From assembly GCA_031281555.1 (NCBI GenBank), contig JAITFK010000064.1, positions 1 to 41,381 of the forward strand: a DNA stretch of 41,381 nucleotides. Reading direction: 5' to 3'. A program made the position numbers and the translations under genes. Below the pieces are notes generated by a model, which was not told where the DNA came from, ran no database searches, and saw only the letters and a list, made by a program, of their open reading frames with translations. Source of the DNA: Treponema sp. GTDB lineage: Bacteria > Spirochaetota > Spirochaetia > Treponematales > Breznakiellaceae. Each line of letters opens with the position of its first letter. Within the stretch, counting starts at the first letter, position 1. Of the stretch, positions 7,688-17,932 are shown piece by piece.

Positions 7688-10600
7688 TCAACCTCCACCG
7701 TAGCGGTCTAAAGTTTCAAGGAGTTTTTCGGTATTGTCATCCATCCGTAAATCATAAAGTTTAAAATATAATTCACGTTCCCGGGGGGTTAGGCTTTCCG
7801 CGCCAAGCTCTGCCGTTATCTTTCCGGTAGCGGCAGTATCGCCGTCCTGAATTGCTTTTTTAAGCCGCTGTAAAATCAAGCTCACAATCTCATTTTTTGT
7901 TTCTGCGTCTGTTTCTACAGCGTCCGCTTTACTCCGGTGCATGGCCGCTATATTTTCGCAAAAAGCGGGAAGTATCCCGCATATCTTTTGAGCGTCTTCA
8001 TTCCGGCCAGCTTCTATCAGCAGCGCTTTGTCCGCCTGCAAATGAACAGGAAGCGCATCAAAAGATTCAACCAATGAAGTAAACCGCCTGTAATATTCTG
8101 TGTCTATTTCCAGTCCGCCGGAAGTTTTGCTCATCTCAAAAGCGGAGCGGTAATGGTTCAGTTTATCAATGCGTCTCTCCTCAACTGCAAGGGAATAGGG
8201 AGCAGAGGGAGAAGTATCAGCCGTTTCCCGCTTGTTAAGAAGTTTATTGATAATTACGTCTAACGCCTCGGGGCTTATCGGTTTAGAAAGATAATCATCA
8301 AAACCCTTTTCCAGATAAAGTTCTTTCATCCCCCGCAGAGCATTTGCTGTCAGCGCAACAATGGGCGTATGGGCATAGCCTTCTATTTTACGAATAGCCG
8401 CGGCGGTTTCAATGCCGTCCATTTCGGGCATCATGTGATCCATAAATATAAGATCGTATTTATTTTTATTGACTAATTCTATGGCTTCCCGCCCGGAAGC
8501 GGCGGTATCTGTTTGCAATCCGTAGGGAGCAAGTAAACCCCGCGCTACAAGGAGGTTTACAGGCAAATCATCCACCACCAATATTTGAGCGTGGGGCATC
8601 TGTGTAAGAGTAATAATTTTATCTCTTGTTTCTGACGCATAACAAAAATTACGCAGGGCTTCTGCGGTTTCCTCTCCGATTGGTTCGTATTCCCTTGAAA
8701 TACCGGCGTTTTCAATACCTTGAATAATCTCTGCGGTAAAGACTGAACCGGAGCCGTATTTGCTTTCCACGCTGATACTGCCGCCCATCATTTCCACGAG
8801 ATTTTTTGTGATTGCAAGCCCCAGGCCGGTTCCTTCGATTTTACGGTTTGCTCCGGTATCAAGCTGTGTGTAGCTGGTGAACAGTTTTTTTATGTCTTCA
8901 GCGCGTATGCCCATACCGGTATCCCGAACGGTAAAAACCAGCTTGACCATTCCGGTACAGTGGGCAGACCATGATATGTTAAGGGTTATAGTCCCTTCAT
9001 CGGTATACTTAATCGCGTTTGAAAGCAGGTTGTTCAACACCTCTTTGACCCGTAATTCATCACCTATTAGCTTCGCCGGAAAATCCCCGTTGATTTCCAA
9101 GACAAAGTTAATGGGTTTGGAAGCGTTGTTTCCTTTGGAAAGGTACCGTACCATGTTGAGGTTAACAGTATCGTGAATAAACGGAGCGGTCTTGTATTCA
9201 ACCGGAACAAGCTCAAAACTTCCGGCTTCGATTTTGGAAATGTCCAGAATGTCGTTGATAATCCCTAATAGCGAAACGCCTGACTGGTGTATCTGAATTA
9301 TATTTTCACTGCTGGAAGGAGACGGCCCGTTTCGCAGTTCAATTTCAGACAGACCGATCACCGCATTAAGGGGAGTTCTAATTTCGTGGCTCATGGTTGC
9401 AAGAAATTCGCTTTTTGCACGCGAAGCCTGCATCGCTATTGCCGTCTGCTCTTCAAGTTCCAGGGTTCGTTCTTTTACCGTTGATTCCAGTATGACGTTG
9501 GATTGTTCCAACTGCTTATACATTACGCTGAACCGTTTGGACATGGTAAAAACCATCCCTATGTAAACCACAAATACGCTGTATGAAAAAAGGGAGGTGT
9601 TGTCTTTGAAAAACGTATTGTGCAGAAAGTCAAAAGCTCCGCACAAGTAACATATCACCATGCCAATCAGAATGTTGCCGATAGGCATGCTTCCCCCGGA
9701 CTTAAGTTTTTTCCTGTTCCAAAAGTGGAAATATATAACTTCGTAAAAGAGAAGGTAACTGGCATAAATCATGGTTATTACATTCCATATTATTATGACT
9801 TCCTCCCCGTATTGACGGCAAAAAAAAGTCTGGGTCAGGCAAAGAAAAGAACTAAATGCCAAATAACCCCGGCTTATTTTTGTTGTCTCTCCCCTCCCCA
9901 AAGCTTCTAAAAACATTCCGAATATCGGGATAGCCATCATCAGAGAGCCGAATTCAAGGCGTCTGGATATGTCGGAATTATAAAACAGCGAATTAATTAA
10001 TCCCTGTAAACTGACAATATAAACGCAGATAAGGATAGAGAATAACCCAAAGTAAAGGTTAAAAATTTCAATCTTCTTTTTGACAGATAAAAACAACATC
10101 ATGTAATATATACCGGTAAAGGCAAAGAAGCCGCACAGAAAAATATACAGATAATTAATTCGCCTGGTCTCAATGTTTCTGTAGTTATCCATATATATAG
10201 GGGCCGAAGTATAGTACAGCCCTGTGCCCCTGTAGGTAGGATCACCCAGGATCCGCACAGCAAGGATATTGGTACCGGGAATAACAAAGGAACCGTCCAC
10301 CGGAAAAGACACATCGTTCCACGTCCGCCTTTCCCTGATTCGGCCTGTTTCGCTCAGGTGCAGTTCTGACAGGATTAATTTCCCATTGAAATAAACTTCC
10401 CAGCCCTCGCCTAAACCTGCAAAATAAATTCCCGGTATTACTGAAACAGTCCCATTAATATACGCCATAGCTGTGCTGTCCATTTCCAGCAGGAAAACGA
10501 CGGTAAATTCCTCCTCATCCTTTCCCCAGGGCGAAAGATAGCTGCGTTTTGGGATGTCGAGCCCTGAATCAATAATGCGCCGCGATGAAGTTTCAAAGCG

Positions 10601-10828
10601 CTTCCAAACGCCGGTCAGCCGCTCATCGGGAATCTTCCGCAAATCGGCAGGATCAAAGCCCTTTCTGGCATAAGTAGGACATTCTCTCAAGTTGGTGTAG
10701 ATAGGACTGTTTCTGCTGTGCTTGTTATTATTTTTTTCATTCCATACATAAAGCGCCGCGACTAGCATTGCAGCGGCGTAAAAAATGAAGACAAGGTATC
10801 CGGAAATATTTTGTTTATGTAAAGTCAT
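7688..10828 (-). CDS. 7TM-DISM hybrid sensor histidine kinase (HisKA-HATPase-REC)
   Basis: 1046 aa; multiple TM segments; H-box FLATMSHEIRTPLNAVIGLSEIE; GTGLGLAITKNLVEMMGG; receiver ILVVDDLPVNLLVARGLL...LIFMDHMMPEMDGIETAAAIR. Confidence 0.92.
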   Translation of the reverse strand: MTLHKQNISGYLVFIFYAAAMLVAALYVWNEKNNNKHSRNSPIYTNLRECPTYARKGFDPADLRKIPDERLTGVWKRFETSSRRIIDSGLDIPKRSYLSPWGKDEEEFTVVFLLEMDSTAMAYINGTVSVIPGIYFAGLGEGWEVYFNGKLILSELHLSETGRIRERRTWNDVSFPVDGSFVIPGTNILAVRILGDPTYRGTGLYYTSAPIYMDNYRNIETRRINYLYIFLCGFFAFTGIYYMMLFLSVKKKIEIFNLYFGLFSILICVYIVSLQGLINSLFYNSDISRRLEFGSLMMAIPIFGMFLEALGRGETTKISRGYLAFSSFLCLTQTFFCRQYGEEVIIIWNVITMIYASYLLFYEVIYFHFWNRKKLKSGGSMPIGNILIGMVICYLCGAFDFLHNTFFKDNTSLFSYSVFVVYIGMVFTMSKRFSVMYKQLEQSNVILESTVKERTLELEEQTAIAMQASRAKSEFLATMSHEIRTPLNAVIGLSEIELRNGPSPSSSENIIQIHQSGVSLLGIINDILDISKIEAGSFELVPVEYKTAPFIHDTVNLNMVRYLSKGNNASKPINFVLEINGDFPAKLIGDELRVKEVLNNLLSNAIKYTDEGTITLNISWSAHCTGMVKLVFTVRDTGMGIRAEDIKKLFTSYTQLDTGANRKIEGTGLGLAITKNLVEMMGGSISVESKYGSGSVFTAEIIQGIENAGISREYEPIGEETAEALRNFCYASETRDKIITLTQMPHAQILVVDDLPVNLLVARGLLAPYGLQTDTAASGREAIELVNKNKYDLIFMDHMMPEMDGIETAAAIRKIEGYAHTPIVALTANALRGMKELYLEKGFDDYLSKPISPEALDVIINKLLNKRETADTSPSAPYSLAVEERRIDKLNHYRSAFEMSKTSGGLEIDTEYYRRFTSLVESFDALPVHLQADKALLIEAGRNEDAQKICGILPAFCENIAAMHRSKADAVETDAETKNEIVSLILQRLKKAIQDGDTAATGKITAELGAESLTPRERELYFKLYDLRMDDNTEKLLETLDRYGGG

Positions 10829-10893
10829 TTTTTCCTTAAGGAAATGAGTATTTTATACCTCCGTTTATTTTTAACGGCAGCTTTCTTATAAAT

Positions 10894-10923
10894 ATTATAC
10901 TGTCTTTTTATCCGCCGCTCCAA
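10894..10923 (-). promoter_or_regulatory. Candidate sigma70-type promoter for the histidine kinase gene
   Basis: Minus strand TTGGAG - 18 nt - TATAAT (plus: ctccaa 10918-10923, attata 10894-10899). Confidence 0.4.
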
Positions 10924-10997
10924 GCTCCCAAAAAACCAACTGCGGGAGAGGAACCTTTTTATAGATAACTTTTCCGGTTTATACTATAATTACCGTT

Positions 10998-11627
10998 ATG
11001 GAAGCAACACAGACAGCCAATCCACCCAGTTTTGAAACGGTTTGGGCGGCACTACAGGAAGTCGCTAAACGGCAAGAAGAAACCGCCCGTCAAATGCTGG
11101 AAACTGACAGGCAAATGCAAGAAACTGACAGGCAAATGCAAGAGACTGCCCGTCAAATGTTGGAAACTGACAGAAAAATGCAAGAGACTGACAGGCGACT
11201 CGGCAAGCTGGGCAACCGTATGGGTGAAATTATTGAACACATGGTTGCACCTAATCTGCGGGAGAAATTCAGGGAGTTAGGTCTTAATTTCCCTCAAGCC
11301 AATCCCAATTCCGATGTTGCTGATTATGATAACAACATATTCCTTGAAATTGACGTTAAACTGGAAAACGGCGATAAAGCCATGCTTGTCGAAGTAAAAA
11401 CCAACCTTACCATTGAAGATGTGCAAGAACATATTAAACGCCTTGAAAAAATGCGTATGTATGCTGATTTGCACGGCGACAAGCGTACTTTTCTGGGTTC
11501 TGTTGCAGGGGTGATAGTAACAGCAAGTGTAAAAGAATATGCGTTAGGAAAGGGATTATATGTTATAGAACCTTCCGGAGAAACCTTTAATATTACTCCG
11601 CCAAACGGTCAACCAAAAGAATGGTAA
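10998..11627 (+). CDS. DUF3782-like coiled-coil protein with PD-(D/E)XK-like C-terminal domain
   Basis: 209 aa; heptad repeats QMLETDRQMQETDRQ; nuclease-like FLEIDVKLENGDKAMLVEVKT. Confidence 0.75.
   Translation: MEATQTANPPSFETVWAALQEVAKRQEETARQMLETDRQMQETDRQMQETARQMLETDRKMQETDRRLGKLGNRMGEIIEHMVAPNLREKFRELGLNFPQANPNSDVADYDNNIFLEIDVKLENGDKAMLVEVKTNLTIEDVQEHIKRLEKMRMYADLHGDKRTFLGSVAGVIVTASVKEYALGKGLYVIEPSGETFNITPPNGQPKEW
11073..11198 (+). repeat. Six 21-bp tandem repeat units (seven-residue periodicity)
   Basis: Units atgctggaaactgacaggcaa / atgcaagaaactgacaggcaa / atgcaagagactgcccgtcaa / atgttggaaactgacagaaaa / atgcaagagactgacaggcga, preceded by a diverged unit. Confidence 0.9.
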
Positions 11628-11758
11628 TTATAATAAATTCTGCCTGCTTGTGCTTAAAACACACTGTAACTTTCGCCTAACTCCGGTACTTGTTCCCGCT
11701 TTTCATAATACAATGGATTGAGTAAAATTAGTCAGAAGAATTTCATTTGGAGGAAAAA

Positions 11759-13423
11759 ATGAAAAAATTATTAATTGCAGTTCTGTGCCTGTCTCTTATT
11801 GGGTTTTTATCAGGCTGCGGAGGTAAAAAGAGCAGCGCGTCAACACGGGAAAATACCATAAGCGCATGCTTTGGCTCTGAACCGAATACAATTGATCCCG
11901 CGCTTAACTCTGCGGTGGATGCCGCTATTTATCTTCAACATACGCATGAAGGCATATATAAATACGAAGACACCGGTATTCAGGCAACTGCCGGAATTAA
12001 CTTCGCAAAGACTGTTCCCGGCATGGCAGCGGGTGCGCCGCAAAAAACGGTACACAGCGACGGCACTGTAACCCTTGTGTATACACTGCGAAGCGGCCTT
12101 AAATGGTCGGACGGTTCCGCTCTTACCGCAGAGGATTTCGTTTACTCATGGCAGCGTCTTGTCGATCCTGAAACCGCCGCTGATTACAATTACATGATTG
12201 ACATGATCGAAAACGCCATTGAAATCATGGAAGATGAAATGGATAAGAGCTCATTGGGTGTAAGGGCGGTTAACGCTACAACTCTGGAAATTAAACTGAC
12301 TTATGACTGCCCCTTCTTTGATGAGATCATGGCTTTCCCCGCAACATTCCCCGTAAAGAAAAGCATTATTGAAAAATCAGGCGATCAATGGACATTTGAC
12401 CCTTCAACCTATGTAAGCAACGGTCCTTACCGCATGAAAGAATGGGTTCACAACTCATATATTCTGATTGAAAAAAATCCCAATTATTACGCCGTAGTTA
12501 ACGGTCCTGAATTCATCCGTTTTGTTTTAATGGATGATGAAAACGCAATACTTACAGGTTTCCGCGCCGGTGAAATTGACTTTATTGAAGCTTTACCTGC
12601 CGATGAAATTCCGTCTCTTTTGAAATCAGGCGAGTTAAATATTTCCGATTATCTCGGCACATACTTTGTAAGTCTTAACACACAGCGTCCGCCGTTTACA
12701 GACGCCCGTATCCGTAAAGCTTTCGGACTTGCAATAGACCGCAACTATATTGTTAATCAAGTAACCCGAGGAGGACAGAAACCTGCGGGCGGTTTTGTTC
12801 CATCCGGTATAAGCGATGTCGCTGTGGGAAGCGATTTCCGTAAAACAGGCGGCGATTATATAAGCCTTGCGGAATCTGATTATGAAAAGAACGTTGCCGA
12901 AGCGCAGCGGTTAATGGCGGAGGCGGGATACCCTGGCGGAAGAGGGTTTCCTGTAGTTGAATATCTGTACAATACCAATGATATACACCGCGCTGTCGGT
13001 GAAGCTTTACAGAATATGTGGCGCACCGCATTGGGAGTAAACGTTACTCTCGGTAACCAGGAGTGGAATGTTTTTCTTGATACAAGGAAAAAAGGCAACT
13101 ATTCAATAGCGCGTGACGGCTGGATCGGCGATTACAATGATCCGATAAATTTCCTGGATATGTTCCTTACAGGCGGAGGAAACAACAATTCACAGTACGC
13201 CAACAGGGAATTTGATAACCTAATCGCTAAAGCAAAAGGAACCGCTGTTCAGGCGGATCGGATGGGATATATGCACCAGGCTGAAGACCTGCTTGTAGGC
13301 CGCGATATGGCAGTTGCGCCCATTTACTTTTATACCAACCTCTACATGATCAATCCGCGTGTAAAGGCATTCTACACGCCGCTTGGATATTACTTCTTTA
13401 CGAATTCAAAATTAGGTAATTAA
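11759..13423 (+). CDS. Oligopeptide ABC transporter substrate-binding lipoprotein (OppA family, SBP_bac_5)
   Basis: Lipobox IGFLSGCGGK; YTLRSGLKWSDGSALTAEDFVYSWQRLVDPETAADYNYM; SD ttggagg before ATG 11759 (ORF track uses upstream TTG 11747). Confidence 0.92.
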   Translation: MKKLLIAVLCLSLIGFLSGCGGKKSSASTRENTISACFGSEPNTIDPALNSAVDAAIYLQHTHEGIYKYEDTGIQATAGINFAKTVPGMAAGAPQKTVHSDGTVTLVYTLRSGLKWSDGSALTAEDFVYSWQRLVDPETAADYNYMIDMIENAIEIMEDEMDKSSLGVRAVNATTLEIKLTYDCPFFDEIMAFPATFPVKKSIIEKSGDQWTFDPSTYVSNGPYRMKEWVHNSYILIEKNPNYYAVVNGPEFIRFVLMDDENAILTGFRAGEIDFIEALPADEIPSLLKSGELNISDYLGTYFVSLNTQRPPFTDARIRKAFGLAIDRNYIVNQVTRGGQKPAGGFVPSGISDVAVGSDFRKTGGDYISLAESDYEKNVAEAQRLMAEAGYPGGRGFPVVEYLYNTNDIHRAVGEALQNMWRTALGVNVTLGNQEWNVFLDTRKKGNYSIARDGWIGDYNDPINFLDMFLTGGGNNNSQYANREFDNLIAKAKGTAVQADRMGYMHQAEDLLVGRDMAVAPIYFYTNLYMINPRVKAFYTPLGYYFFTNSKLGN

Positions 13424-13438
13424 AATACCTTGAGTTTT

Positions 13439-13466
13439 ACCCCCGGATTGATAGATTTCCGGGGGT
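13439..13466 (+). terminator. Rho-independent-like terminator of the OppA gene
   Basis: acccccgga (13439-13447) / tccgggggt (13458-13466), extendable by ttgag/ctcaa. Confidence 0.6.
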
Positions 13467-13565
13467 TCTCAAAAAAACATAGCGTTTTTCATGACTCTGT
13501 CTTGAACCGGAAAATTTCCATTAATATCTTTGCGGTGTGCGGCGTTTATCCAGGTGATTTTAGTT

Positions 13566-13781
13566 TTATTTCGGTTCTTCTTCGCATTTCCGGTATAAAC
13601 TTAGTTCCAGCTTTTTTCTTTTTATTACATAATCCAACCTGGTTAATTTTTCGCAGAGGTTATTCAAGCTGTCGAATAATGAGAGCAGAAGGGTCGTGTT
13701 ATCCTCTGTTTCAGGTTTATTTATGCTTTTTTCTGTTTCATTTAAGTAACCGCATGAACGAGACTGAACTGTTTGTGTCAT
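13566..13781 (-). CDS. Small hypothetical protein (71 aa)
   Basis: MTQTVQSRSCGYLNETEKSINKPETEDNTTLLLSLFDSLNNLCEKL...; agagg SD upstream of ATG 13781. Confidence 0.45.
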   Translation of the reverse strand: MTQTVQSRSCGYLNETEKSINKPETEDNTTLLLSLFDSLNNLCEKLTRLDYVIKRKKLELSLYRKCEEEPK

Positions 13782-13953
13782 ATAAAGCCTCTTTATAAAT
13801 AGAAGTAACAAGTTGAAATTCTTAATCTTATTATGTCTAGTTTATTTATATAAGTAAATTTTGTCAATGTATCGTATTAACATTTATTGTATTATCTATA
13901 AAAATACAACACGGTACCGACAGTTGAAAAAGTGTTTGTATCGTTTAAAATTC

Positions 13954-15771
13954 TCACTTCCTGTTTGCCATAATTATCAGCACCGCAATGTCCCCCTGCC
14001 GGACGCCGGGTATTCGCGCCGCCTGTCCGACATTCAGCGGCTTTACGGCTTGCAGTTTTTCTCTTGCCTCAATGGAAAGACCGCTTATAACAGAGTAATC
14101 AACGGCAGGATCAAGCTTGATAGCGTCCATTTTGGCGGTTTTTGCGGCAAAACGTTCTTCCTTTTCTATGTAACCTGCGTATTTTATGTCCAAAAGCGCT
14201 CTTTCAACTAATTCAGCCGGATAGCCTGCCAAATCCGCTCCGGCGATATATGCAACTAACGCATTATCAGACTTGCCGGATTTTAATTTTGAATGACGCT
14301 TCGCAAGGAGTTCTTTAATTGCGTCTAATGTCTTTGTTTTTTCAAGGAACTGTTCCCAGCGGTTGTCATCTACAAGACCTGTATCGCGTCCCTTGGGAGT
14401 AAGTCTTGTGTCCGCAGTGTCATGGCGAAGCATTAAACGGTGTTCGGCGCGGCTTGTAAACATTCGATACGGTTCTTTTGTTCCCAGAGTTGTAAGGTCG
14501 TCAACCAAAACGCCGATGTAGGCTTCGGCGCGTCCGAGTATCAGCGGAGAACGGTTCAGCATTTTCATCGCGGCATTAATACCGGCAATTAACCCCTGGG
14601 CGGCGGCTTCCTCATAACCGGAACTGCCGTTTGTCTGCCCTGCCGAATAGAAACCGGATATGCGTTTTGACTCAAGAGAGGGATAAAGATCAAGGGGATC
14701 GATATAATCGTACTCCACAGCGTAGGCGGGGCGGACAATGCGGGCGTCTTCGAGACCGGGAATGGTACGGATAAAGTCCCGCTGTACGTCTTCGGGCAGA
14801 GAACTGGAAGCGCCGTTCATGTACATTTCGTTAGTTGAAAGTCCTTCGGGTTCGATAAAAATATGATGCCGTTCCCGCTGCGGAAAACGGACTACTTTGT
14901 CTTCTATAGAAGGGCAGTATCGCGCTCCTGTTCCCGTAATTTTTCCGCCGTATAACGGAGAACGGTTAATATTAGCTCTGATAATTTCATGTGTCTTTAA
15001 ATTTGTGTATGTGATCCAGCAAGGCATAGACGGTCTTTGCGCTAAAGTTCCGGCGCAGAACGAGAATGGACGCATTTCCTCACCGTCCTGTTTTTCCATT
15101 ACAGCAAAATTAATTGAATTGCCTGCTATCCGCGCCGGAGTTCCGGTTTTCAACCTGCCCACAGGAAACCCGAGACGGCGCAGGGAAACGCCGAGTCCCA
15201 AGGCCGCTTCTTCTCCAAGCCGTCCCTGCAAAGCGTCAAATTCACCGATAAATATTTTCCCTTCCATGAAAGTACCCGCAGAGAGAATTACAGTACGCGA
15301 AGATATACGATGTCCACGTTGAGTAATTACTCCGGCGACTGTCAGAGAAGAAGCGGATTTGTCATCGGCAGAGTCTTTTTCAACGATTAAATCAACCACA
15401 GTATCCATAAAGATTGAAAGATTTTTTTGTTTTTCTATAACTGAACGCGCCGCCGCCTGATACGCGTGTTTATCCGCCTGCGCTCTCGGCGCCTGTACCG
15501 CCGGTCCTCTGGAACGGTTAAGCACTCGGTATTGAATCATTGTCGCATCTGTCAGCTTTGCCATTTCTCCGCCAAGAGCGTCTACTTCACGGACAAGGTT
15601 GCCTTTGGAAAGACCTCCGATTGCCGGATTACAGGACAGCGCGCCTATTTTATCAGGATTCTGCGTTATAAGAAGAGTTAAAAAACCAAGACGGCTTACC
15701 GCAAGAGACGCTTCAATTCCGGCATGGCCTCCTCCTATAACAATACAGTCATAATCCACGGATGCTACCAC
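13954..15771 (-). CDS. mnmG: tRNA uridine-5-carboxymethylaminomethyl(34) synthesis enzyme MnmG
   Basis: 605 aa; [24 protein letters not shown]...[26 protein letters not shown]...; [23 protein letters not shown]. Confidence 0.97.
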   Translation of the reverse strand: MVASVDYDCIVIGGGHAGIEASLAVSRLGFLTLLITQNPDKIGALSCNPAIGGLSKGNLVREVDALGGEMAKLTDATMIQYRVLNRSRGPAVQAPRAQADKHAYQAAARSVIEKQKNLSIFMDTVVDLIVEKDSADDKSASSLTVAGVITQRGHRISSRTVILSAGTFMEGKIFIGEFDALQGRLGEEAALGLGVSLRRLGFPVGRLKTGTPARIAGNSINFAVMEKQDGEEMRPFSFCAGTLAQRPSMPCWITYTNLKTHEIIRANINRSPLYGGKITGTGARYCPSIEDKVVRFPQRERHHIFIEPEGLSTNEMYMNGASSSLPEDVQRDFIRTIPGLEDARIVRPAYAVEYDYIDPLDLYPSLESKRISGFYSAGQTNGSSGYEEAAAQGLIAGINAAMKMLNRSPLILGRAEAYIGVLVDDLTTLGTKEPYRMFTSRAEHRLMLRHDTADTRLTPKGRDTGLVDDNRWEQFLEKTKTLDAIKELLAKRHSKLKSGKSDNALVAYIAGADLAGYPAELVERALLDIKYAGYIEKEERFAAKTAKMDAIKLDPAVDYSVISGLSIEAREKLQAVKPLNVGQAARIPGVRQGDIAVLIIMANRK

Positions 15772-16385
15772 ACAAAAACAATAGTATATTTCCCTTTAAT
15801 CGACGGATTTAATTCCAGCAAAGGTTTAAAAAGCGTTTCAGCGGAATCCCGTGCCTGTTTTATTAATTCTAAATTTGCCAAAACTTGTTTTTCCTGATCA
15901 AGTTTTGTATCGCCAAGTAAATCAAGTATTTCCTGCGGTTTTATTGAACGGGGAAGAATTCCTCCTCCGGCAAGTTCATAAGATCTTGCATGTTCAGGAT
16001 ACTGTTCATGCGCCAGTATTTTAACCGGAGGCATTTTTAATACAAGCTGTGTTCCGTTTTCATTTACTTCCAAATCCGTGCAGTCAAACCCAAGTTTTAT
16101 TGTTCCATCCAGGACAATAAGCAAATTCCGCGCATTAAGCCAGCTGCCGGGGTTATACGCTCTTTCAGTAATTGATTGATAATTGTAAACCAGGCACACA
16201 TATTCGGAAGCCGGCAGTATTTCCCTGACTACAGTGCTGATATTGGTTTCTATTAATTGTTTTATTACTAAAGGTTTTCTTGCGGCTGTCCAGATAACGG
16301 CGCCAAGTAATACCAGAAACAGAAAGATTGTTATTATTAAAACTGTTATCAGAGCGGTTTTATTGCCTTTTTCTTTATTACTCAC
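15765..16385 (-). CDS. DUF4230-like membrane-anchored protein
   Basis: 206 aa; one N-terminal [18 protein letters not shown]...[32 protein letters not shown]. Confidence 0.7.
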   Translation of the reverse strand: MSNKEKGNKTALITVLIITIFLFLVLLGAVIWTAARKPLVIKQLIETNISTVVREILPASEYVCLVYNYQSITERAYNPGSWLNARNLLIVLDGTIKLGFDCTDLEVNENGTQLVLKMPPVKILAHEQYPEHARSYELAGGGILPRSIKPQEILDLLGDTKLDQEKQVLANLELIKQARDSAETLFKPLLELNPSIKGKYTIVFVW

Positions 16386-16450
16386 AAAACTCTCCTGATT
16401 TTATTTTAACAGCCAATGAAATATTTATGCAACTCTAAAACTCTTCAACT

Positions 16451-17932
16451 CTACTTCCCTACACAAAACCTGCTGAACATTTCTTCCAGAATATCGGCGG
16501 TAGAAATTTCTCCCGTAATTTCTCCCAAAGCGTTTACAGCTTCCCGCAGTAAAGGAGCGATAAGATCCAGCGGTTCTTCATTTTCCGCAAGCGAAAGAGC
16601 TTCTTCAAGAGAGGAACAGGCGGCATCAACCAGTCTTTTCTGCCGTACAGTGCCGACGGAAATAACCGTTTCACCGAACATACTCTCCGATACCGATTCC
16701 GGCATAATGGCCGAAATTATCGCCGTGTAAAGATCGTTTAAACCTTCGCCTGTTTTTGCGCTAATACTGATAACGTTATCTGCAATTTCAGCCGGAAGTG
16801 ATACTACAGGCGAAATGTCGGCTTTGTTCCATGCAAAAATATGTTTTTCACCGCGCTTCATAAATTCGATATCTTCGGCTGTAATACCCTGTTCGCCGTC
16901 TATCAGATAAAGAACAATATCCGCTTCCTGTAAAATTTTTAAACTCCTTTCCACTCCGATTTTTTCAACAGAATCATAGGTATCGCGCAGACCCGCCGTG
17001 TCGACAAGTCGAACAGGAATTCCTTCAATATTTACCCAGGCTTCTATCCAGTCTCTGGTAGTTCCCGGAATTTCCGTAACAATTGAACGGTCTTCTTTTA
17101 AAAAAGAGTTAAAAATGCTGGACTTACCTACGTTTGGACGACCCGCAATTACCACAGTAACCCCTTCCTGATAAACACGTTCGATCTGCCATGAAGTCTG
17201 TAATTTTTTTAACCGCTCCAAAGCAATAAGCGCAGTTTCTTTATTGGGGAGTCTGCCCGCAATTTCTTCCGATGCGCTTGTATCAAAGTTTGCGCTGATT
17301 TCATCTTCGGAATAATCAAGATAAATTTCAGCGCCGGAAAGAACCTGAACAATTAATTTTTTTATTTCGTCGATTTCAGTATAAAGAGAACCGGAAAGAC
17401 GCATTATTGCGTGACGGCGGCTAATATCGGTTTTTGCCGCTACAAGTTCCATTACAGACTCGCTGCGTGTAAGATCAAGTTTCCCGTTCATAAATGCACG
17501 GAATGTAAACTCACCCGGCAATGCGTCACGGAAACCTGTGGTTTTAAGAGCGTTCATCACCGCTTTTCCCGTAACAGCGCCGCCATGACAGCTAATGTCA
17601 AGGCTGTCTTCTCCGGTATAGCTTTTTGGAGCGCGGAATACGGAAACAAGCGCTTCGTCAATTTTTTCGCCGTTAGTTGTAATCCAGCCGTGAATGACTG
17701 TATTACCCTGCGTATTTTTCAGTCTTTCGGGCGCAGAAAAAACTAAAGCAGCCATTTCGACTGCGCCTTTTCCCGAACAGCGGATTACAGAAAGAGCGCT
17801 GTTTCCGGGGACAGTCGCAAATGCGGCGATTGGTGATTCATCGCTATAAATAGCACCGCTATAAATAGCGCCGCCATACATGGCGCCGCTTTGTAGTGTT
17901 TCACCTGATAAATCGCCGTTTTTTTTACGCAT
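16451..17932 (-). CDS. mnmE: tRNA modification GTPase MnmE
   Basis: ESPIAAFATVPGNSALSVIRCSG; G motifs AGRPNVGKSSIFN, DTAGLRDT, NKAD; C-terminal FCVGK. Start re-assigned to ATG 17932, overlapping the upstream stop (ATGCGTAA). Confidence 0.95.
   Translation of the reverse strand: MRKKNGDLSGETLQSGAMYGGAIYSGAIYSDESPIAAFATVPGNSALSVIRCSGKGAVEMAALVFSAPERLKNTQGNTVIHGWITTNGEKIDEALVSVFRAPKSYTGEDSLDISCHGGAVTGKAVMNALKTTGFRDALPGEFTFRAFMNGKLDLTRSESVMELVAAKTDISRRHAIMRLSGSLYTEIDEIKKLIVQVLSGAEIYLDYSEDEISANFDTSASEEIAGRLPNKETALIALERLKKLQTSWQIERVYQEGVTVVIAGRPNVGKSSIFNSFLKEDRSIVTEIPGTTRDWIEAWVNIEGIPVRLVDTAGLRDTYDSVEKIGVERSLKILQEADIVLYLIDGEQGITAEDIEFMKRGEKHIFAWNKADISPVVSLPAEIADNVISISAKTGEGLNDLYTAIISAIMPESVSESMFGETVISVGTVRQKRLVDAACSSLEEALSLAENEEPLDLIAPLLREAVNALGEITGEISTADILEEMFSRFCVGK
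17840..17884 (-). repeat. 3 x 15-bp tandem repeat near the mnmE 5' end
   Basis: Plus-strand units atcgctataaatagc / accgctataaatagc / gccgccatacatggc encoding AMYGG-AIYSG-AIYSD. Confidence 0.8.

Noticed and set aside
11759-13423. Orphan OppA as a novel system
   Set aside because: Substrate-binding proteins without adjacent permease genes are common.
13866-13877. ttgtcaatgtat, also at 30965-30976, as a shared regulatory motif
   Set aside because: 12 bp, A/T-rich, two copies only; chance is plausible.
14897-15322. 141-aa plus ORF
   Set aside because: Antisense shadow of mnmG.
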